Source of the DNA: Solobacterium sp.
Lineage (GTDB): Bacteria; Bacillota_I; Bacilli_A; Erysipelotrichales; Erysipelotrichaceae
DNA: 8,289 bases
Direction: 5' to 3'
Assembly: GCA_017543005.1 (NCBI GenBank)
Contig: JAFWEA010000150.1
Span: 1-8,289 of the forward strand
The notes beneath the pieces were generated by a model. That model did no database searches and was not told where the DNA came from. It saw only the letters and a program-made list of their open reading frames with translations. A program made the translations under genes and the position numbers. How positions within the stretch are numbered: position 1 is the first letter of the stretch; each line of letters begins with the position of its first letter. This document shows, piece by piece, positions 1 to 5,330 of the stretch.

Positions 1-546
1 GACCTGCACGATGACGATGCCGTTCTTGAAGGCAGCCGCTTCGGCAATGGTCGGTGTTTCTTCGGTGTTGTGGCCGGTGAACAGGTTGCCGTGCCGGTCA
101 GCCTTGTCCGCAGCCAGCAGGACCACATTCGGGGTCAGGTCAACATACAGACGGCCATACAGTTCCAGATAGGTATGGATGGCACCGATCCGCAGTTTGC
201 CTTCAGCCAGGTACTTTGCCAGCTGCAGGCTCTGCACGCCGGCAAACGCAAAGTTCAGCTCTTCGGCAATTCCCCTGGCGAACAGTTCCAGATGTTCGTC
301 CCGGGAAATCGACGGGATAATCATGTTCAGATGATTGATTTTAGCCGGATCAACCTTGGTCAGGGCACCGGCCAGGAATGCCGCCTGCTTCTGGTTGCAC
401 CCTTCCAGGACAACCTTGTCATGCGGCCGGATGACAGATTCAAGCAACGGAACAATGTCTTCCGTGGATACGATCTTCCCGTTTGTCAGTGAAGATGCCG
501 CATCCATTCTTTCCTCTTTGGAAAGTCTCTGTGTATTCCACTCCAT
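1..546 (-). CDS. mdcA: Malonate decarboxylase subunit alpha (5' part; gene runs off the left edge)
   Basis: N-terminal 182 residues of MdcA, the CoA-transferase-like subunit that exchanges malonate for acetate on the acyl carrier protein of malonate decarboxylase (cytoplasmic). Full-length members are about 550 residues, so roughly the first third is visible. Family signatures read directly: VVLEGCNQKQAAFLAGAL (about 63-80), GIAEELNFAFAG (about 110-121), IGAIHTYLELYGRLYVDLTP (about 138-157), and GNLFTGHNTEETP followed by IVIVQV up to the edge. From memory the family usually has Asp or Asn where this protein has Cys in EGCNQKQ. The ATG at 546 is preceded by AAAGGAGAA at a normal distance, and the reading frame is open to base 1. 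The gene lies downstream of a terminator and has its own leader, so it probably heads an mdc operon continuing to the left. CitF and other CoA transferases were considered; the MdcA match is much closer. Confidence 0.9.
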   Translation of the reverse strand, partial: MEWNTQRLSKEERMDAASSLTNGKIVSTEDIVPLLESVIRPHDKVVLEGCNQKQAAFLAGALTKVDPAKINHLNMIIPSISRDEHLELFARGIAEELNFAFAGVQSLQLAKYLAEGKLRIGAIHTYLELYGRLYVDLTPNVVLLAADKADRHGNLFTGHNTEETPTIAEAAAFKNGIVIVQV

Positions 547-591
547 GTACTATTCTCCTTTTATATCTTTTAAATAATATAGAGAGAAACG

Positions 592-626
592 ATAACGAGT
601 TATGCACATTGATGTTCCTTTCAATG
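592..626 (-). promoter_or_regulatory. Inverted repeats in the mdcA leader; possible operator region
   Basis: The roughly 100 nt between the upstream operon terminator and the mdcA ATG is AT-rich and must hold the mdcA promoter. It contains two perfect-armed inverted repeats close together: ATAAC-GA-GTTAT at 592-603 and CATTGA-N8-TCAATG at 607-626. TATATT and TATTAT are possible minus-strand -10 hexamers at about 570-580, but neither has a good -35 at 17 bp, which would suit an activator-dependent promoter. Which protein binds here cannot be told from the sequence. Arms of 5-6 bp can arise by chance. Confidence 0.3.
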
Positions 627-643
627 CATAGATGATCATAGAT

Positions 644-680
644 AAAAGACGCACTCCCCATAACGGGAAATGCATCTTTT
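644..680 (-). terminator. Rho-independent terminator of the aminotransferase-racemase operon
   Basis: Read on the minus strand, the 16-nt arms (680-665 and 659-644) pair along their whole length, with three G-U wobbles and a 5-nt loop at 664-660, and end in UUUU. It begins 4 nt after the racemase stop codon. On the plus strand the same positions give A-C mismatches, so the hairpin is directional for minus-strand transcripts. Confidence 0.85.
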
Positions 681-684
681 CAAA

Positions 685-1398
685 TCAGTAATATATGGTC
701 GGATTTACCCCGTATTCCAGCAGATTGGCCGTGGAAATGATGTCAAATACCGGTACTTCCAGATCTTCCTGCAGGCTCCGTGCATACGAAGGGAGATTGC
801 TGCACTCGAGGATCACTGCCTTCAGATCCGGGGTCTTTTCCTTCAGTTTCCTGCCGGCATTCAAAACATCCTGTTCCATCCGGGCCACATCGATGTCATG
901 TCCGCCGTTGATGACGATTTCGGCAAAGTGGGCCTCATCCTCCATGCCCTGAATGGACAGCCGGATATCCGGTGTCCAGCCGGAGTTCATGAGGTGTTCC
1001 ATGCCGAGCATCTCGGAATGACCGGTGATGATGCCGATGGAACCGCTGCGGCCGATCAGCTGCCAGACCAGCGGGATCTGCACCAGGGCCGACCCGGCAA
1101 ACAGCAGGTCCGCTTCTTTACCGATTTCGTGCTGGTACAGGGACATCATGCCGCAGTCGCCAAGCACCGCCCGGATGCCGTTTTTCTTCAGATTCAGGCA
1201 GCCGTCAATGATCCGCTGCCGGATCTCTGCAGATCCGTGAATCAGGTCCGCAAATCCGCCCTGAATGACTTCATAACGGACCTGATAAGCAAACGTATCG
1301 GCATTGCCGGCATCGCCCGGAATCCGCGGTGTATCGGTCGAGAATACGAGAATCCCGACTTTCTGTCCGTAGAACGGACGTCCGGTTTCAATCTTCAT
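685..1398 (-). CDS. Aspartate/glutamate racemase-family protein
   Basis: A 237-residue cytoplasmic protein of the cofactor-independent Asp/Glu/hydantoin racemase superfamily, in which two cysteines act as opposite-face acid and base at an alpha carbon. Both candidate catalytic cysteines are present: C82 in LGDCGMMSLYQ and C199 in ILECSNLPSYA. The N-terminus carries VGILVFSTDTPRIPGDAGN, and length is normal for the superfamily. It is the second gene of an operon: its ATG lies 9 nt after the stop of the class V PLP enzyme, with no clear Shine-Dalgarno, so translation is probably coupled. A terminator follows 4 nt after the TGA stop. The substrate is not deducible. The same superfamily includes maleate isomerases and decarboxylases, so racemization itself is inference. 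The pairing with a PLP enzyme suggests an amino acid or derivative. Confidence 0.8.
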   Translation of the reverse strand: MKIETGRPFYGQKVGILVFSTDTPRIPGDAGNADTFAYQVRYEVIQGGFADLIHGSAEIRQRIIDGCLNLKKNGIRAVLGDCGMMSLYQHEIGKEADLLFAGSALVQIPLVWQLIGRSGSIGIITGHSEMLGMEHLMNSGWTPDIRLSIQGMEDEAHFAEIVINGGHDIDVARMEQDVLNAGRKLKEKTPDLKAVILECSNLPSYARSLQEDLEVPVFDIISTANLLEYGVNPTIYY

Positions 1399-1407
1399 GG
1401 AAACCGA

Positions 1408-2658
1408 TTACTTGTTGTAGTCCGGCTCTCTGCCGACCAGGGCGATGATGTCCTTCATGCCCTTGATCATGGCATCGATGTCTTCCTTGACGTTGTACCA
1501 CTGGCAGGAGATACGGAAGCCGCCGACGCTGTCAGTGAATCTCTGGGCAACAAAGATTCTCTTGGCATGCAGTTCACGCATGATCATGCGGTCGAATTCC
1601 GGATCCTTGTACAGACGGGCGATGATGATGCCGGCCCGGCGTTCCGGATCGCGGTGAGTAATGACTGTACCGCCGATCGCTTCGATCTGATCCATGCAGT
1701 ATTCGCCCAGTTCCCAGACGTGCTCCTGAATGTTTTCGATGCCGATTTCGTTGACCAGGCCGAGGGATTCACCCAGAGCGATGGCACCGGCATAGTTGGA
1801 TGTACCGCCGATTTCATACTTGCGGGCTGTGTTCGGGAATGTCCAGTCATAGACAGCCTGGGCATCAACCTTTTCCCAGTAAGCGCCCCAGCCGCCTTCC
1901 GGAACTGTTGTGTTCAGGTAGCCGCCGTAGGACTGCTTGATCTTGTCCAGGGAGTTCTTGTTGACATACAGGATACCTGTGCCGTACGGGCTGTTGGCCC
2001 ACTTGTGGCCGCCGGCTGCCAGCAGGTCGATGTGGCATGCCTTTGTATCGATCTTGGTGATACCCATCTGCTGAACAGCGTCAACAACGAACATGATGTT
2101 GTTGGCCTGGCACCAGTCACCGATTTCCTTCAGATCGCTGGCCCAGCCGTTGCACCACTCAACTGTGGACATGACCAGGATCTTTGTTGTTTCATCAGCC
2201 AGCTTGGCGAAATCGGAAGCCCGGAACCGGTTGTCTTCGGTCTTGCAGACCCGGATGTCAATGTTCTTTGTCTTCCGCATCAGGCACCACGGCAGCGCAA
2301 CCTGGATGAATTCGAGGTTGGTTGTGATGATGCTGTCGCCGTCATTGAGTTCGATGCCGGCAGCGGCAATATTCAGACCATGGGATGTGGATTCGATCAG
2401 CGCGATTTCTTCCGGATCAGCATTGAAGAGCTTCTGTGCTTCTTCGTAGGCCTTGCCGCGCAGGCTGTCCATAGCGATATGATGAGCGGAGCTGTTCTCT
2501 TCATCCTGTACACCGGTCATGTCGGCAAAAGCCTTGACGGCATTGATTGCTCTCTGCGGAGCAAAGCTGACGCACGCTGCATCCAGGAAAGTCATTGTTT
2601 CGAGAACCGGGAATTCCTTGGCCCGCAGTTCTCTCCAGTTGATGTCTTTTGCACTCAT
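1408..2658 (-). CDS. Aminotransferase class V-fold PLP enzyme
   Basis: A 416-residue fold-type I PLP enzyme. Visible elements in order: FLDAACVSFAP near the N-terminus (24-34), phosphate-binding STSHGLN (90-96), the PLP-ring aspartate D193 in FVVDAVQQMG, the Schiff-base lysine K219 in AAGGHKWANSPYGTG, the GGTSN segment near 285, and C-terminal FRISCQWYNVKEDID. Cysteine desulfurases have an EHHSN segment and a C-terminal active-site Cys loop. Here the equivalent segment is NLEFIQVALPW and no such loop is seen, which fits the isopenicillin N epimerase-like or general class V branch. The ATG at 2658 has AAGGAGGAAAAGAAC in front. It is the first gene of an operon with the racemase-family gene and diverges from a Crp/Fnr regulator 222 nt away. 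The reaction (transamination, lyase or epimerase) is open. Confidence 0.88.
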   Translation of the reverse strand: MSAKDINWRELRAKEFPVLETMTFLDAACVSFAPQRAINAVKAFADMTGVQDEENSSAHHIAMDSLRGKAYEEAQKLFNADPEEIALIESTSHGLNIAAAGIELNDGDSIITTNLEFIQVALPWCLMRKTKNIDIRVCKTEDNRFRASDFAKLADETTKILVMSTVEWCNGWASDLKEIGDWCQANNIMFVVDAVQQMGITKIDTKACHIDLLAAGGHKWANSPYGTGILYVNKNSLDKIKQSYGGYLNTTVPEGGWGAYWEKVDAQAVYDWTFPNTARKYEIGGTSNYAGAIALGESLGLVNEIGIENIQEHVWELGEYCMDQIEAIGGTVITHRDPERRAGIIIARLYKDPEFDRMIMRELHAKRIFVAQRFTDSVGGFRISCQWYNVKEDIDAMIKGMKDIIALVGREPDYNK

Positions 2659-2699
2659 GTTCTTTTCCTCCTTATTTTGAGTTTTTCTGTTACACCTGA

Positions 2700-2742
2700 A
2701 GCATATCGGATTCGCTGAAACAAGTTTGTAAACCAGATGACA
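2700..2742 (-). promoter_or_regulatory. Candidate Crp-family operator and -10 for the aminotransferase operon
   Basis: A 16-bp imperfect palindrome TGTAA-ACCAGA-TGACA lies at 2727-2742, of the general Crp-family form TGT-N10-ACA. A minus-strand -10-like hexamer TATGCT (2705-2700) puts the start site near 2693, so the centre of the palindrome falls at -41.5, the classical class II activator position. No good -35 at 17 bp exists, as expected of an activated promoter. The -10 matches consensus at only 4 of 6 bases, so this is a layout argument, not proof. Confidence 0.4.
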
Positions 2743-2797
2743 TTTCCAAAAAAATAATAAAAAAAGATTCCTGATTTTCCGGTTTTCATCTGTTGAT

Positions 2798-2827
2798 TTG
2801 AATGCAGTAATAACTTAAATCTATAAA
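2798..2827 (+). promoter_or_regulatory. Candidate sigma-A promoter of the Crp/Fnr regulator gene
   Basis: TTGAAT (2798-2803) and TATAAA (2822-2827) are separated by 18 bp, placing the start near 2834, about 47 nt before the ATG. The untranslated leader also holds the small palindrome ATGAA-A-TTCAT (2835-2845), which would lie at the start of the transcript and could be an autoregulatory site; that is speculative. Confidence 0.5.
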
Positions 2828-2880
2828 TACATGCATGAAATTCATTGTATAGTTAATTCAGCGGATCAAGGAGGACCAGC

Positions 2881-3579
2881 ATGAACCTGCATGCATCGAC
2901 ATCTCCGTGGATTTCCGGTGACCTGGACAGCCTGGCGTTGCTGACGGCAGGCCGGCAGACAAGCCTCTTCCGGAAGGACACGACGGTATATTACCAGGGG
3001 GATGATGCCGAAGAAATCTTCATTGTAAAAACCGGCCGGGTCCGGATTACAACCTATGCGGAAAACGGTCTCGAGAAGCAGGTTTTCATTGCGGAAAAAG
3101 GCGCTTTGTTCGGGGAACTGTCCATCTTTGTGGACAATGTATACCGGTGCAGTGCCGTGGCCATTGTTGATTCGGAGATCTATCGCATTCCCGTCAGTGA
3201 TCTGGTGAATACACTGCAGAAAGACTGGAATACGACTGTTTATTTCATCCGGTCGCTGTGCCGCAAGGGCCTGACCTTTGAACAGGAAATCCTGGACCTG
3301 TCCTTCATGCAGGCCACCCACCGCACCGTCAAGACATTGCTGAACCTGTGTGACCAGTACGGCACGCCATGCCGCATCGACGGCCAGGACGGCATCCGGA
3401 TCAATATCCGCTTTTCGCACCAGGATGTCGCCAACCTGATCGGTTCCAACCGGGTTACCGTATCCAATATCTTTTCCGATCTTGCCAAGGACGGAATCCT
3501 GACCAAAGACAGCGGCAGATACGTTGTATTGGATCGGCAGAGACTGCTTGACCTGCTGGATCAGGAAGCAGAAGTATAG
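2881..3579 (+). CDS. Crp/Fnr-family transcriptional regulator
   Basis: A 232-residue two-domain regulator. Residues about 25-115 form the cyclic-nucleotide-binding-type beta barrel, with GALFGELSIF at 74-83. Aligned to E. coli CRP, E79 and R89 match the cAMP contacts E72 and R82, while S83 is replaced by C90. A dimerization helix follows, then a winged helix-turn-helix at about 175-216. In the recognition helix (SNRVTVSNIF, 189-198) the Arg equivalent to CRP R180 is kept, but the Glu of CRP E181 is Val and R185 is Asn, so its site should differ from TGTGA. There is no N-terminal cysteine cluster, so it is not an FNR-type iron-sulfur sensor; the cysteines are C90, C127, C157 and C164. AAGGAGG sits 6 nt before the ATG. 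It diverges from the aminotransferase operon, its most likely target. The ligand is unknown. Confidence 0.92.
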   Translation: MNLHASTSPWISGDLDSLALLTAGRQTSLFRKDTTVYYQGDDAEEIFIVKTGRVRITTYAENGLEKQVFIAEKGALFGELSIFVDNVYRCSAVAIVDSEIYRIPVSDLVNTLQKDWNTTVYFIRSLCRKGLTFEQEILDLSFMQATHRTVKTLLNLCDQYGTPCRIDGQDGIRINIRFSHQDVANLIGSNRVTVSNIFSDLAKDGILTKDSGRYVVLDRQRLLDLLDQEAEV

Positions 3580-3587
3580 GAGAACAG

Positions 3588-4052
3588 ATGATGAAGTATG
3601 TACTGAAAACATTCGACGAACTGACCAAAGAAGAACTCTACGACATCGCCAGACATCGCCAGACCGTGCTGATTATCGATCAGGGCAACATATTCCATGA
3701 TCTGGACGGCCGTGACAATGAATGCCTGCACCTGTCTGCCTATGACGACGATGGCATGGTCGGCTACTCCCGCATCATGCCCAGTGCCACCGGCCTGCAT
3801 GGTGATGCCGGTGCCTTCGGCCGCCTGTCCGTGCTGGAAGAAAAGAGAAAGCGCGGCATCGGCAGCGAACTGGTCAGAAGATCCGTTGCCTGCCTGCAGG
3901 ATGACCTGCATGAACCGAAAATCCTGATCTCGGCCATGTCCTATCTGGAGCACTTCTACAATCGGCTCGGTTTCGAGCGGGTCGGTGACCTGTACTTTAT
4001 CGAAGGTGTGGAGCACATCAACATGGTCTACACCGGCAGAACCGCCCAGTAA
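3588..4052 (+). CDS. ElaA-like GNAT acetyltransferase
   Basis: A 154-residue single-domain GNAT protein resembling E. coli ElaA in length and in block order: an N-terminal LTKEELYDIARHRQTVLIIDQ segment in which ElaA has its LYALLQLRCAVFVVEQ block, then FHDLDGRDN, GYSRIMP, FGRLSVLEEKRKRGIGSEL (the acetyl-CoA pyrophosphate loop, about 78-96) and the C-terminal LEHFYNRLGFERVGD and VEHINMVY. Its acceptor substrate is unknown, as for ElaA itself. Two adjacent ATGs (3588 and 3591) are possible starts. The Shine-Dalgarno AGGAG begins inside the TAG stop of the regulator gene 8 nt upstream, which points to co-transcription and translational coupling. A strong terminator begins just after the TAA. Confidence 0.87.
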   Translation: MMKYVLKTFDELTKEELYDIARHRQTVLIIDQGNIFHDLDGRDNECLHLSAYDDDGMVGYSRIMPSATGLHGDAGAFGRLSVLEEKRKRGIGSELVRRSVACLQDDLHEPKILISAMSYLEHFYNRLGFERVGDLYFIEGVEHINMVYTGRTAQ

Positions 4053-4055
4053 CAT

Positions 4056-4094
4056 AAAAACGGGCTCTTCGCAGTGAAGAGCCCGTATTTTTTT
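4056..4094. terminator. Bidirectional rho-independent terminator between elaA-like gene and pfkA
   Basis: A perfect 10-bp stem CGGGCTCTTC / GAAGAGCCCG (4061-4070 and 4076-4085) with the 5-nt loop GCAGT. It is followed on the plus strand by TATTTTTTT and preceded by AAAAA, which is a T-tract for the minus strand, so it can end both convergent transcripts. The TAA stop of pfkA (4095-4093) begins at the edge of the plus-strand T-tract, so the two features overlap. Confidence 0.93.
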
Positions 4095-5088
4095 ATCGTT
4101 CGCCCTGGAAAGCCCTGATGCCCATGGCTTCCAGGATATCGTAGCGTTCCATCTGCAGCTTACGCTTCATCTGCAGTGCTTCTTCAATCGGAATGTCCGT
4201 GATCGCTCCGTCCTTGACACAGATGATGGAGTTTTCTTTTCCTTCCGCGAAGGCCTTGACGGCATAGTAGCCCATCCGGGTGGCTGTCTCACGGTCCCTG
4301 GCTGTCGGGGAGCCGCCGCGCTGGATGTGGCCCAGCACCGTGACCCGGGGATCAATGCCGATTTCATCCTTGATGACCTTGGCAATGTCATAGGCCTTGC
4401 CGGCGCCTTCCGCGACGACAATCATGAAATGCGTATTGCCGGCAATCCGCGAATTCTGGATCCGCTCCACAATATCCTTTTCCAGATCGAGTTTCTTTTC
4501 CGGCACCAGCACTGCCGTCGCCCCGACCGCAATCCCGACATAGAGGGCCAGGAAACCGGCGTCGCGGCCCATAACCTCAATGACCGAGCAGCGCTCATGC
4601 GACTGCATGGTATCCCGCAGCTTGTCGATGCAGTCAATCGCCGTGTTGCAGGCGGTATCAAAGCCGATCGAGTAGTTCGTGCAGCCGATATCGTTGTCAA
4701 TCGTTGCCGGCACGCCGACCACCGGGATGCCCATGCGGGAAAGCTCCAGCGCCCCGCGGAACGTACCGTCGCCGCCGATCGCCACAATCCCGTCGATGCC
4801 CAGCATCTTGCAGGTGGCCACCGCCTTTTTGCGGCCTTCCTTTGTCTTAAATTCCTCACTTCTGGCTGTATAGAGGATCGTCCCGCCCCGGGTCAGGATA
4901 TGACTGACACTGCCGGGATTGAGAACCTCAAAATCCCCGGAAATCAGACCATGCCAGCCCCGGCGGATCCCGATGCATTCAATCCCCATGGAATGTGCCG
5001 TCCTGACCACTGCCCGGACTGCCGCATTCATGCCCGGCGCATCGCCGCCGCTGGTCAGTACACCGATTCGATCAATTTTCTTTTCCAT
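4093..5088 (-). CDS. pfkA: ATP-dependent 6-phosphofructokinase
   Basis: Phosphorylates fructose 6-phosphate to fructose 1,6-bisphosphate in glycolysis; cytoplasmic, homotetrameric in the family. The 331 residues are close to the usual 320. Motifs: IGVLTSGGDAPGMNAAVR at the N-terminus, RRGWHGL, GGDGTFRGA (105-113), PATIDNDI (127-134) with catalytic D131, EVMGRDAGFLAL, and GHIQRGGSPTARDR (253-266). G108, equivalent to E. coli G104, marks the ATP-using type. A128 replaces the usual Gly of PGTIDND, and the Lys typical of pyrophosphate enzymes is absent. I chose the ATG at 5088 because it gives the family N-terminus and has AAGGA seven nt upstream; an in-frame ATG at 5118 adds ten residues unlike the family and has no good ribosome site. 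It is monocistronic, with its own promoter and the shared terminator at 4056-4094. Confidence 0.96.
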   Translation of the reverse strand: MEKKIDRIGVLTSGGDAPGMNAAVRAVVRTAHSMGIECIGIRRGWHGLISGDFEVLNPGSVSHILTRGGTILYTARSEEFKTKEGRKKAVATCKMLGIDGIVAIGGDGTFRGALELSRMGIPVVGVPATIDNDIGCTNYSIGFDTACNTAIDCIDKLRDTMQSHERCSVIEVMGRDAGFLALYVGIAVGATAVLVPEKKLDLEKDIVERIQNSRIAGNTHFMIVVAEGAGKAYDIAKVIKDEIGIDPRVTVLGHIQRGGSPTARDRETATRMGYYAVKAFAEGKENSIICVKDGAITDIPIEEALQMKRKLQMERYDILEAMGIRAFQGER

Positions 5089-5135
5089 AACCGCATCCTT
5101 TCCGGCTGTTCTCAGCATTTTGATTCAACATGAAA

Positions 5136-5164
5136 ATTATATAACTCATTTTTGTTATACGGAA
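5136..5164 (-). promoter_or_regulatory. Candidate pfkA promoter
   Basis: A consensus -10 TATAAT (5141-5136, minus strand) with a weak -35 TTCCGT (5164-5159) at 17 bp spacing. Transcription would start near 5129, about 40 nt ahead of the pfkA ATG, and just after the terminator of the preceding gene, so pfkA must start its own transcript. Confidence 0.55.
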
Positions 5165-5170
5165 GAATCG

Positions 5171-5197
5171 AAAAGCAGGAACCGCAACGGTTCCTGC
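5171..5197 (-). terminator. Rho-independent terminator after the left peptidase gene
   Basis: A perfect 10-bp stem GCAGGAACCG / CGGTTCCTGC (5175-5184 and 5188-5197) with a short loop (3 nt, or 5 nt if the last pair opens). On the minus strand it is followed by TTTT. It aligns with the permease terminator at 6751-6777: both begin CAGGA and end TCCTG, while the inner stem has changed in a way that keeps pairing. It was apparently inherited with the permease remnant and now serves the peptidase gene. Confidence 0.85.
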
Positions 5198-5224
5198 CTG
5201 TTCTGAAGATGTTTTCTGTACCAT

Positions 5225-5268
5225 AGAGCATTCCGATGACAATACCGGAAAGGACAGCCGGCCAAAGA
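5225..5268 (-). pseudogene. Remnant of the 3' end of a GltS-like permease gene
   Basis: The minus-strand reading AVLSGIVIGML matches the last residues of the intact permease (VVLAGIVIGML, ending at 6804). Underlying this is a 24-bp exact nucleotide match (5225-5248 with 6806-6829). The permease TGA is TAT here, so the frame runs on into the former 3' flank. That flank down to the hairpin at 5171-5197 also aligns with 6751-6805, with scattered changes and small indels. On the other side, the sequence between the peptidase stop (5331) and about 5290 aligns with the peptidase-permease spacer at 8010-8051 (shared AACAAGGCT, then GCTCATTTCATGACTG against GCGCATCTCATAACTG). The remnant is thus a permease gene with nearly all of its about 1.2 kb deleted. 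The open frame around it (5306-5112) is not a gene I would call. Confidence 0.8.
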
Positions 5269-5330
5269 CCGCAGGCATTTTCAGTCATGAAATGAGCGGC
5301 GTACATTTGCAGCCTTGTTGATCAGCCGGG

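Noticed and set aside
1408..2658. Cysteine desulfurase (SufS/NifS) for the class V enzyme
   Set aside because: The His-containing segment after the phosphate loop is replaced by NLEFIQVALPW and no C-terminal active-site Cys loop is seen.
670..2718. A 682-codon plus-strand open frame spanning the whole aminotransferase-racemase operon
   Set aside because: It is codon-aligned opposite both genes, which happen to share a frame, and stays open because the real genes avoid TTA, CTA and TCA codons. It has no good ribosome site and its protein shows no recognisable domain.
2881..3579. FNR-type oxygen sensor
   Set aside because: The N-terminal cysteine cluster needed for the iron-sulfur centre is absent.
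4093..5088. Pyrophosphate-dependent phosphofructokinase
   Set aside because: Gly at 108 (not Asp) and Ala at 128 (not Lys) match the ATP-using type.
5112..5306. A 64-codon minus-strand open frame containing the permease tail as a possible small membrane protein
   Set aside because: It carries a lost stop codon, reads through a terminator hairpin and has no ribosome site. It is better explained as a gene remnant.
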